Positions 40,049-48,100 of a DNA stretch of 64,000 bases are shown here, one piece after another. The stretch covers positions 2,046,001-2,110,000 of the forward strand of contig OY763323.1 of assembly GCA_963667375.1 (NCBI GenBank), in the 5' to 3' direction. The position numbers and the translations under genes are program-made. Each line of letters starts with the position of its first letter. Positions within the stretch are counted from its first letter, which is position 1. Under the pieces are notes generated by a model. That model ran no database searches. It saw only the letters and a list, made by a program, of their open reading frames with translations, and was not told the DNA's origin. The DNA comes from G963556115 sp963667375 (GTDB lineage: Bacteria > Planctomycetota > SZUA-567).

Positions 40049-40288
40049 ATGGCCAAGAAGATAGCAAAGAAGACAGCTAAAACTGTTGAGAAGCCTGAGG
40101 AAAAAGACTGGCGCTCACTTCCTAGAAAGGGTAAGGGTCTGGAGAAGAGAGATAAAAGTTTTGGTGTTCGGATCCCGCAAAGATATTATGACTACTGGCT
40201 GGATCTGGCTACAGCTGATAATCGGTCGCTATCTGATTGGATCTTTAACGAACTTAGCAAAAAATTTCCACTATCTGAAAAAAAATAA
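40049..40288 (+). CDS. Ribbon-helix-helix-type DNA-binding protein
   Basis: The 79-aa protein has a lysine-rich N-terminal arm (MAKKIAKKTAKTVEK). An Arc/MetJ-like unit follows at about 45-75: SFGVRIPQRYYDYWLDLATADNRSLSDWIFNELSKKF. It is followed by a terminator and then a promoter with an operator-like palindrome, so it may repress the next operon. It resembles the second RHH protein at 42412 in layout (VRIPQ / VRVPQ). Confidence 0.75.
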   Translation: MAKKIAKKTAKTVEKPEEKDWRSLPRKGKGLEKRDKSFGVRIPQRYYDYWLDLATADNRSLSDWIFNELSKKFPLSEKK

Positions 40289-40315
40289 TTTAATTCATCT
40301 TCTATATAGTGTATA

Positions 40316-40344
40316 AGCGTTGGCTGCTGGCTGGCGCTTTTTTT
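40316..40344 (+). terminator. Terminator after the RHH gene
   Basis: AGCG (40316-40319) with CGCT (40335-40338), extended by GGC/GCT-type inner pairs, is followed by a run of seven T. The stem is imperfect but the T run and position support it. Confidence 0.6.
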
Positions 40345-40378
40345 CTTTCTATTCTCAACAACAACTCAAAAAAATAAT

Positions 40379-40420
40379 TTGACAATGATTACATTGTGTG
40401 TTAGTCTTCTATTGTGCACA
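40379..40420 (+). promoter_or_regulatory. Promoter with operator-like palindromes for the DUF3560/methyltransferase operon
   Basis: TTGACA (40379-40384) is followed after 17 bp by a weak -10 TAGTCT (40402-40407). ACAATG-ATTA-CATTGT (40383-40398) is an inverted repeat covering the spacer, and TGTGCACA (40413-40420) lies just past the -10. The arrangement suits repression by a small dimeric regulator such as one of the flanking RHH proteins. Confidence 0.6.
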
Positions 40421-40476
40421 TTAGATATTAAAAGATTTTATTTTTGAGTTATTGATCATATTGAAAGGAAATAACA

Positions 40477-41808
40477 ATGAGCGAACTAACTACAGTTAAA
40501 CACAAAGCGACATATTCACCAGAAGACGACAAAATTAGAATTTATCTTGATGGTAGACTGGACAAAGAGGAATGGATGCGGTTCAAGGATGCAGGATATT
40601 CCTGGACTATGAAACAAGAAAGCGACCTGGCTGCAACTTGGACGGTAACAAGAGAGAATTTAGCGCTTGAGTTCTGTGGTGATATTGAAGATCACGACAT
40701 AGACACCAGAGCAGACAGAGCAGCAGACCGGGCAGAGCGCTTCTCAGGTTATAGAGATAGAAGAGAACTTGAGGCTATTGAGAATCTCGATAATACTGTT
40801 GATGTTGTTGGTATGCAGAGCGAAAAGAAGGCTGACATTGTCGCAAGAAGAAGCCAAAGAGCTGCCAACAAAGCAACTAACAACTGGGAAAAAGCTGAGT
40901 ACTGGCAGCAAAGAACTGCCGGCGTAATTGAAAATGCCCTATATCTTGAACGTTCAGACGTAAGATACAGGCGTATTAAAAAGCTTGAGGCTGAGCTTAG
41001 AAAAAGCGAAAAGAGTTTCATGGAATTAATAAATAAACGTTCATTAATTAAAAAAGCTCTTAAAACTAATAACGAAAAGATAGCCAAATATATTTGTGAG
41101 TATTTCTGGATTAGAGTTGATGGCGAAGATTTATATAGTATTGCCCAGAAATCAACACCTTTGGAGGCAATTGCTAAAATCAAATTTTATCCATGTACAA
41201 ATAGCCTTAGATACCGCAAACATTTAAAATTACGTATTGCTTATGAAAGGCAGATGTTAGAAGCTGTGGGAGATAATTTTGAAGATAAAGCAAAAGATTA
41301 TAAGGTTGGCGGCTCATTCGGTAAATATATAATTATGACGGTAAATAAAAGCTTAGGTGCTATTGCAAGTGTTACCGTTTTTGATCCGGGGCGTAAAGAA
41401 GAAATGATATTGAGTGTTGAAGGAATTCCACACGAAGATTATAAAAATCCTACAGCTGAAAGCAAAAAGCTTTTGAAAGAGTATAAGCTTGAGAAAAATC
41501 CGCCTTTGCTCAATCTGTCGATTGACGATAGTAAAAAACTATGCAAGGGTAAAGGTGAGGTTATTTGTATGACCTCTAAAGAATACACTGCAAAAACTAA
41601 AAGTTATTGTTCAGATAGTTTTGGAACATATTTTATTACTGAAGATGGTGGCCAGACAAGATATAAGTACGATAAACGTAAACGGCTTTTTAAGGTGAGA
41701 GCTCAATCAACCGGTTTTGGGTGGCGTGATTTTTGTGTAATTCACCTTACCGATAAACCTGTTAAGCCAATGCCCGAAATGGAGGTAAGAGAACATGCAG
41801 AAGTCTAG
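40477..41808 (+). CDS. DUF3560-domain protein
   Basis: The 443-aa protein has the DUF3560 signature TRADRAADRAERFSGYRDRR at about 77-96, then the conserved helical stretch VGMQSEKKADIVARRSQRAANK and WQQRTAGVIENALY (about 110-155). The C-terminal half (about 260-440) is AT-rich and without recognised motif. DUF3560 proteins are common on plasmids and phages next to methyltransferases, with unknown function. It overlaps the methyltransferase gene by 14 bp, so both are likely made together. A role in anti-restriction or DNA protection is inference from neighbourhood. Confidence 0.78.
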   Translation: MSELTTVKHKATYSPEDDKIRIYLDGRLDKEEWMRFKDAGYSWTMKQESDLAATWTVTRENLALEFCGDIEDHDIDTRADRAADRAERFSGYRDRRELEAIENLDNTVDVVGMQSEKKADIVARRSQRAANKATNNWEKAEYWQQRTAGVIENALYLERSDVRYRRIKKLEAELRKSEKSFMELINKRSLIKKALKTNNEKIAKYICEYFWIRVDGEDLYSIAQKSTPLEAIAKIKFYPCTNSLRYRKHLKLRIAYERQMLEAVGDNFEDKAKDYKVGGSFGKYIIMTVNKSLGAIASVTVFDPGRKEEMILSVEGIPHEDYKNPTAESKKLLKEYKLEKNPPLLNLSIDDSKKLCKGKGEVICMTSKEYTAKTKSYCSDSFGTYFITEDGGQTRYKYDKRKRLFKVRAQSTGFGWRDFCVIHLTDKPVKPMPEMEVREHAEV

Positions 41809-42412
41809 CGGCATTTTACGGTTACTTTCCCTTCGCGAAGTGAATGACGCGAAGGGAGAGAAATATAAATTGGAAAGAGGAAAATTTTTGAATATCCCTG
41901 CACCAAAAATAATAACAAGTTTTAATTTATTTCAAACACCGAGTAAAATTGCTTTGAAAATGGTTGAAATGGCTGGAAATCTTCACGGGAAATCAATTCT
42001 TGAACCTTCTGCAGGCCTTGGCCGTATTATTGAGCAGATCCCGGAAGATCTTCACAAGAATATTACGGCTTATGATATTAATATTGAATGTGTTGAGTAT
42101 CTTTACAATAATTTTTCAAAGGTCAACAAGTTAAAGAGGTGTGATTTTTTATCTGTAGATTCGGGAGAATATGAAATAATTATAATGAATCCACCTTTTA
42201 AACAGGGGCAAGATATCAAGCATATTTTACATGCTGTAAAAAAACTCAAATCAGGAGGAGTGTTGATTGCTCTCTGCTATGATGGCATAAGGCAGAATAA
42301 TATTTTAAAGCCTATTTGTGATTATTGGGAGGTGCTTCCAGAAAATAGCTTTAAAGAGTCAGGGACTAATGCAAGTGTTTCAATATTAAGAATAACTAAA
42401 GAGGTGATATAA
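41795..42412 (+). CDS. Putative DNA adenine methyltransferase
   Basis: The 205-aa protein has AdoMet-binding motif I EPSAGLGRI (70-78), an acidic motif II (AYDINIE) and the catalytic NPPF (132-135) of N6-adenine methyltransferases. A target-recognition domain is small or absent. It starts inside the DUF3560 gene behind GGAGGT and ends overlapping the RHH gene. It may mark phage DNA against host restriction. Confidence 0.82.
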   Translation: MQKSSGILRLLSLREVNDAKGEKYKLERGKFLNIPAPKIITSFNLFQTPSKIALKMVEMAGNLHGKSILEPSAGLGRIIEQIPEDLHKNITAYDINIECVEYLYNNFSKVNKLKRCDFLSVDSGEYEIIIMNPPFKQGQDIKHILHAVKKLKSGGVLIALCYDGIRQNNILKPICDYWEVLPENSFKESGTNASVSILRITKEVI

Positions 42413-42597
42413 TGGAAAATAGTAATTGGAGAAATAATCCACATAAAGGCAATATGAAGCGTGACGCTGTTTTTTCTGTACGGGTTCCGCAGCAGTTGAG
42501 AGATCAGCTGCAGGAATTGGCAAACGAAGATGAACGGTCTCTTGCTGATTATGTATATAGATTGATCAGAGATAATATACCAGTTAAGGCCAGTTAG
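42412..42597 (+). CDS. Second ribbon-helix-helix protein
   Basis: The 61-aa Arc-like protein carries VFSVRVPQQLRDQLQELANEDERSLADYVYRLIRDN at about 20-55. It shares one base with the methyltransferase stop and lies 11 bp before the integrase gene. It may regulate its own operon or act as an excision/integration accessory. Confidence 0.75.
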   Translation: MENSNWRNNPHKGNMKRDAVFSVRVPQQLRDQLQELANEDERSLADYVYRLIRDNIPVKAS

Positions 42598-42608
42598 TGA
42601 GGTGAATT

Positions 42609-43445
42609 ATGACAGGGGATAAGCAATATACAATTCGGGAGTTACTACAGCTATACTCTCAGACTAAAAAAACTGAAACAGTGCGAAAATTGAATACTTC
42701 ATTAAATCAATTTTATAGTACTGATTTGAAATCATTTAATACAACAATAAGAGCTATTGAGTTAAAAAGACTTGATCTGCTTAATAACGGAATTAAAGGG
42801 CAAACGATTAATACCTATTGTGCTGTACTCTCGGGGTTCTGGAACTGGGCACATAGTAGAGGGTATCTAGGTAAAGACCAGCTCAATCCCTATAAAGCTC
42901 TTGAGAACTTGCCAGATGATGAAAAAAAAGAAATAAGAGACCTTACAGACTCTGAGGTGTCCAGACTGCTGAAGGTGAGCGAGGGTCTTAATCATTTACG
43001 CTGGGCTTTGCATATTTATACTGGGCTGCGTTGGAATAATATCCATAACCTTACTTGGAGTCAGATTGACGGGGATTTCATTAAACTGGCAGCAAGTGAG
43101 ATGAAAAGTAAGAGATCTTTAAATATACCGATATGTAGAAAGCTTAAAGAGATACTTTCATATTATCGGACATTAGCTGAGCGTGATCGGATCTTTAAGC
43201 GTAAAAGCTATCCAACTATACTTAAATATTATCGGGAGGACTGTCGTAAGGCCGGTATTAAGGATCCTGAGGAGCTGGGGCTGCATTCTCTACGTCATAC
43301 CTATGCCACTAAATTATATCACTCAGGAGTGCCGCTATTGACGATTTCAAGGCTACTTGATCATAGTTCGGTTAGAGTTACAGAAAAATACCTTCATATT
43401 CAGGCAGATGAAATGACAGAAGCTGTGGCAAATTTGAGTTATTAG
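42609..43445 (+). CDS. Second tyrosine recombinase (integrase), right end
   Basis: The 278-aa protein lacks an obvious N-terminal arm-binding domain. It has a core-binding domain (about 5-100) and a complete catalytic domain: Arg in TGLRWNN (about 146), Lys in EMKSKRS, HSLRH (His226, Arg229), His252 in DHSS and nucleophile Tyr261 in TEKYLH. It points to the right core, and its stop lies 11 bp before the arm-type site. Translational spacing to the methyltransferase/RHH genes suggests co-expression with them. With the left integrase it flanks attP in convergent orientation in the circular form. Confidence 0.92.
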   Translation: MTGDKQYTIRELLQLYSQTKKTETVRKLNTSLNQFYSTDLKSFNTTIRAIELKRLDLLNNGIKGQTINTYCAVLSGFWNWAHSRGYLGKDQLNPYKALENLPDDEKKEIRDLTDSEVSRLLKVSEGLNHLRWALHIYTGLRWNNIHNLTWSQIDGDFIKLAASEMKSKRSLNIPICRKLKEILSYYRTLAERDRIFKRKSYPTILKYYREDCRKAGIKDPEELGLHSLRHTYATKLYHSGVPLLTISRLLDHSSVRVTEKYLHIQADEMTEAVANLSY

Positions 43446-43456
43446 AATGGATTTTT

Positions 43457-43479
43457 GTGTCTTATTTGTGACTTGTTTT
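43457..43479. repeat. Putative integrase arm-type site, right
   Basis: This sequence matches 385-407 at 22 of 23 positions in the same orientation: units GTGTCTTA and GTGACTTG 11 bp apart. It is 118 bp from the right core, whereas the left copy is 49 bp from the left core. Confidence 0.7.
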
Positions 43480-43550
43480 TATAAAAAGCATGTATTTAAG
43501 CCATTTTATCCACGTTGTAGCCATATTTTACAGCGATAAAATTGCATTAA

Positions 43551-43592
43551 AAAACCCTGTAAGTCCTTTTATATTAGGAAGTACAGGGTTTT
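43551..43592 (-). terminator. Terminator for tRNA-Arg
   Basis: AAAACCCTGTA (43551-43561) pairs perfectly with TACAGGGTTTT (43582-43592), an 11-bp stem with 20-nt loop. A runs on the left side give a T run for minus-strand transcripts from the tRNA. Confidence 0.8.
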
Positions 43593-43597
43593 GTTAT

Positions 43598-43645
43598 TGG
43601 CACGCCCGAGAGGATTCGAACCCCTAATCTTCTGATCCGTAGTCA
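43598..43645. repeat. Right attachment core
   Basis: Identical to 288-335. It forms the 3' part of the intact tRNA-Arg gene, so integration kept the tRNA functional. Confidence 0.93.
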
Positions 43646-43674
43646 GATGCCATATCCAGTTAGGCCACGGGCGT
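43598..43674 (-). tRNA. tRNA-Arg (anticodon ACG)
   Basis: The 77-nt gene folds as a full cloverleaf. The acceptor stem is ACGCCCG with CGGGCGT, discriminator G and encoded CCA. The anticodon stem is TCTGA/TCAGA with loop CTACGGA (anticodon ACG), and the T arm has TTCGAAT. It is the integration target; the prophage core starts at its 3' end and extends through the anticodon arm. Confidence 0.96.
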
Positions 43675-43931
43675 ATATAATTTTTTGGTGCTGTAATCAC
43701 CAAGAGATTAAAAGTATAGTTGTTTTGAGGGCGCTGTCAATATCCTTTGTGAAAATTTTTTACGTATGCTATTCAAGCGGCATAATATGCTGTAATTATG
43801 CAATACGCAGGTGATTCGGGAGTAAATAATACGGTATTAATTCGCTGAAAGAGTATAAAATAATGGAAATAGGGTGTAGCTGCCATATAATAAAAATATT
43901 CAAATGTTCAAATGCACAAGGTTGATTATCT

Positions 43932-45017
43932 ATGAATCAGGTAAAAATTAAGGATTTCACTGAAGGGGATATGCTTGAGGGCTTTTATGCGGTGAAGGAT
44001 GCTTCGCTGCAGACTACTGCTTCAGGGAAAAGTTATATCAGAATTACGCTTTCGGACAGTACCGGTGCGATAAGCGGTAATCTGTGGGACGCTTCACGGG
44101 AACTGTTTGCGACCTTTGCTGTCGGTTCGATTATAAAGACTCGTTTTGCAGTTGAAAGTTATCGGGGTAAACTTCAGGTCAAGCTCGATAAACTCCGGCT
44201 GGCAGCGGAGGAGGAGATCGATTACAGTGAGTTTATACCGGTGACCAGCTTTGACATTTCCGAGCTCTGGGAGGAATTTTACGGTTATATCGCGACGATT
44301 GCGGATGCTGATTATAAGAGGATTCTGGAGTTTATCTTTGCAGACAGTGAGCTTTGTGAACGCTTCCGGAGAGCTCCTGCAGCTAAAAATAATCATCATG
44401 CCTTTATTGGCGGTCTGCTGGAGCATACGGTATCTCTGCTGCGCTATGCCGCTGCTTTTGTAACGGCTTCTCCGCAGAAACTCGATCGGGATCTGCTTTT
44501 GGCCGGAACGATGCTGCATGATATCGGCAAGATTGAAGAACTTGGTGTCGGGGTTATAATAGAGTATACTGATAAGGGTAAGCTGCTAGGACACCTTATA
44601 ATCGGGTCGATGCTGGTTGAGAAGACTGCCGGGGCATTGCGCGGGTTTCCTGAGGAGAAGAAGTGTCTGCTGCAGCATATGATTTTGAGCCATCATGGTA
44701 AATTCGAATATGGTTCACCGGTGCTTCCGGCTATTCCTGAAGCCTTTGCGCTGCATCATCTTGACAATCTTGATGCTAAAACGGTGGCGGCCTGCAGAAT
44801 CCTTGCCGAGGATGAATCCGGAAGTTCCTGGACCGAGCGGTCCTGGATGCTTGATACCATGCTGTATAAGCAGGGGTGTGGTAATTATCCTGAGACCTCC
44901 TTTGAAACAGCTGATAGCATCGAGGAGAATGCCGTGGATAGTACGCCGGTTCACAAAGAAAAGAGGGGTGCTCTGGTTAAAGATACGCCGCGGGAAGAAT
45001 CAGGCAGTCTGTTTTAA
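43932..45017 (+). CDS. YhaM-like 3'-5' exoribonuclease (OB fold plus HD domain)
   Basis: The 361-aa protein has an N-terminal OB-fold (about 8-90: RITLSDSTGAISGNLWDASRE) and an HD phosphohydrolase domain with NNHHAFIGGLLEHTVSLL, MLHDIGKIEEL and ILSHHGKFEYGSP, then ALHHLDNLDAK. These are the metal-binding motifs of YhaM/CBF1-type 3'-5' exonucleases that degrade RNA or DNA ends. The last 60 residues are disordered. It is the first chromosomal gene beside the tRNA. Confidence 0.88.
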   Translation: MNQVKIKDFTEGDMLEGFYAVKDASLQTTASGKSYIRITLSDSTGAISGNLWDASRELFATFAVGSIIKTRFAVESYRGKLQVKLDKLRLAAEEEIDYSEFIPVTSFDISELWEEFYGYIATIADADYKRILEFIFADSELCERFRRAPAAKNNHHAFIGGLLEHTVSLLRYAAAFVTASPQKLDRDLLLAGTMLHDIGKIEELGVGVIIEYTDKGKLLGHLIIGSMLVEKTAGALRGFPEEKKCLLQHMILSHHGKFEYGSPVLPAIPEAFALHHLDNLDAKTVAACRILAEDESGSSWTERSWMLDTMLYKQGCGNYPETSFETADSIEENAVDSTPVHKEKRGALVKDTPREESGSLF

Positions 45018-45051
45018 ATTTTGATTTCTGATATTAGCATTTTAAATGGAG

Positions 45052-45083
45052 GGGCGCATCTACGTTATACCGTGGATGCGCCC
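45052..45083. terminator. Terminator between the YhaM-like gene and fliD
   Basis: GGGCGCATC (45052-45060) pairs with GATGCGCCC (45075-45083), extended inward by TACG/CGTG to a 13-bp stem. It lies between the two convergent genes. Confidence 0.75.
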
Positions 45084-45132
45084 TTGAGGTTATTGAAGGT
45101 TTAATTGTTCGAGCTTGTCAGTACTATCCCGC

Positions 45133-48100
45133 TCAGCTTGACCAGGATGCGGCCTGAGAGGAGAAGTAATTGCCTTGAGCCTGAATATTCGCAAGATTCT
45201 GCTCCATATTGGCGTAGGTGTTGATAAGGTTCAATTCTTTCTCTTCCATACGGTCATTGAGGCTGTCCAGCTGATCGTCAATATCTGATGTCTGGTCGTT
45301 TATTGTTTCCTGAATGGAAGCAAACCAGCCATTAATACTGTCGGTGAGACTGTCAGTGATATTTGACTGCTGCGCAGAAAGCCCTTGTGATTCCATAGCC
45401 TCCACTTCGGTAAGGCGGAACTTGTTGTCATCGGAATTACTCTCATAGCCGGTTATGCGTACTGCTTTTACCGCAGTTGGATCAGCAAAGCCGATGGTGT
45501 TCAATGACTGGGTATTATTGCTTATATTACGCAGTTCAACCCATTTGTTAGTGCTGGCATCAAGGTATTCGACCAGGAACTTTTTGAGAGCGTAATCTGC
45601 AGCCGGCATATCTTCAGTATCCACGTGGTAGATATTGAGATATTCCAGAGTACGGGTTTTGTCGAAGTTGATAGTATACTGATAGCCGTTTTCTTCATCC
45701 ATGGCTCTGAGTGATTCGAAGCCGTTGCCCTCGCCATAGTCATCCTGGTTATTATCGCCATTGATGGCATTCTTAGGATCGGTGGCACCCTTATCGGTAG
45801 TGCTGACCGTTGCGGCCAGATCACTTCTGGCAACATCCATGGTCTTGCACATCAGGTTCTTTATCGCTTCGTATTTATTGCTGATCATGTCATTGAGTGT
45901 AGAGCTGTCAACCTCGAGTTTTCCTTCATCATTGAATTTTACGCCTATATCATACCACATGGTCAGATCACCATCTTCTCCTTCAGCAATAGTAAAGAAG
46001 GAGTCAGAGAGGCTGTTGACAAGTGAGCGGATGTTACTGTCGGCGAAGAAGACACCTGGACTCTCGGTCTCTTCATCCCAGTCATCAAACTCATCAACAA
46101 GATCAATGATCGCATTGTAGGCATCTACAAGCTCGTTTATACTGTCTGAGATCTGGGATTTCTCCTGTGAAACATTGACTGTAACCCAGTCGGTGGTGGT
46201 CTGTTTCATGCTGATATCCAGACCGAGCACGGCAGCGTTATTGTCATTGGTTGGAGAGGTAATCATAACCGGGCTGACCCCGCTGTTACCCTGACCGTAG
46301 AGCAGTACCGCATCCTTGCCGCTGGAGGTTTTATTGAAGTTGAACGCAGCGATATCGGTATCAAGCAGCAGGTCGCTCTCTTTACCGGAATTTGAACTGG
46401 TAATGGAGAGGCGGTATGGCGCAAAATCGGAACCGTCATTGATGATGGAGCACTGAACATCAATACCGGCATTGGCAATATTATTCATGACATCCCGCAG
46501 GTCATCATCAGGGTCGACTGTGATTGAACGTTCGAAACTGCCGTCAACCTCATAATCGCCACTTCCGAGAATACCAAGTTTCTCGGCGGTAGTGCCGCCA
46601 TTTACCTCACGTATGGTAAGCTTACCCTCACCATTGGCATCATCAAAGATAATAATACCATCACCGCTGGAGTTGATACCGGCAGTGACTCCGACACCGT
46701 CGTTATTGATCGCATCAATAACATCACCTATGGTTGCGGCACCGCTAAAAGAGATCTCTGACATCTGGCCGGTAGTATTGGTGATACTTATTTTGCCGGC
46801 ATAGAAGGTTGCATCGCCGGTAAGGCTTTCAAGTGTGGTGGAGCGTGAAATCCACTGGGTGTCCAGATCACCGGCATTAACTGAAGCACCGGCTTCAAAG
46901 CTTTTACTGGTAAGACCGAGGTCGGTTGCAGTTCGGGAGCTGGCAAGGTTACTGAAGGTGAGGTCATAACCGCTGTTATTCTCTACTTCCAGCCCATTCT
47001 GCGCATTATTCAGGCTGAATTTAATGTCAAGTCCCTGAGAACTCATCTGTGAGTTGAGCTCCTTGATAAGATCGGTCATACTGTCATCGGAGCCAATACC
47101 TGAGAGGTCGATGGCGTAGTCGGTACCGTTGACACTGGCAGTGAAGCCGTCAAGGGTGTTATACTTGGTGCCGTCGGTCATTATACCCTTCATGCCGGCA
47201 CAGCCATTGATGCCGTCAAAGATGAACTGGGTGCCTTTCAGACCTGTGGTTTCACCGGAAGCGACATCATTGCCGGCGGCGAAACCAATCTTTGAGCCGA
47301 TCAGTCCGGTAACGGTGAGGTCGCCAACATCTCCAACAGCAGCAGAATCTGGACGGGGCAGAGTACCATTGATACCGCCGATGCCTTCTCCGGCAATGCC
47401 GAAGAGCTCGGCCGCGTGGGCATCAGAACCGATTTCACCGATTTGAACGGATTCTTCACCATTACCGATATCCTCGATATCAATACCGGTACCGGAGGAA
47501 TTGATACTGGCTTCAAGCAGGACTCCGGCATCCTGACACTTCTGATTGAAGATGTCGATCATATCGCCAAGGGTGGTAGCACCCTCAAAGTCGAAGCTGG
47601 TTTCATTCCCTTCTGAATCTGAACAGCCTATCTGCCAGGAATCATCGAAGAATTCGCCATTTTTAAGTTCTGATATTTCGGTGTCCTCGTCAACCCAGGC
47701 AAAGAGATTACTGGTATCTGCCAGGGTGAAACTGTTGGTCTCCGGCTCCATGAACAACTGAACCTGACAGGTATCGTTAGGGTTGTTGATGGCGTCAAGC
47801 ATATCACCGACGGTACTGTCTTCTTCAGCGGTAAAGGTTACTGAACGTCCGACTTTATCGGTGATGGTTATCTGCTCTCCGGCATTGATATTGGCATATT
47901 CCTTGAGTGAGGTCTCACGGCTGAAACTCTTGGTTCCCATCAGACGCTCTATCTGTACACTGTTGAGATCACCTACAAGCTTGTAACCGGTGAATGAGCT
48001 TACTTCGTTGGTGTCGGTATCAATACCCAGATCCAGAGCGGTTGTATTTGAACTGTCTGCTCCGGTGTCACTGCGGACTGTAAAGGTTGTGCCGTCGGTT

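Larger units (their letters stand above)
288..43645. mobile_element. Complete T7-like temperate prophage in tRNA-Arg(ACG)
   Basis: The element is bounded by identical 48-bp direct repeats (288-335 and 43598-43645). They are the 3' part of a tRNA-Arg gene that is intact only on the right. The repeat-to-repeat unit is 43,310 bp, the usual size of a T7-like genome. It contains two tyrosine recombinases, an S24 repressor, replication and recombination genes, a single-subunit RNA polymerase and a full podovirus virion set in T7 order. A 23-bp sequence just inside each core (385-407 and 43457-43479) matches at 22 of 23 positions, as expected for integrase arm-type sites of one attP. No structural gene is visibly interrupted, so the prophage looks potentially inducible. 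No endolysin was recognised. Confidence 0.93.
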
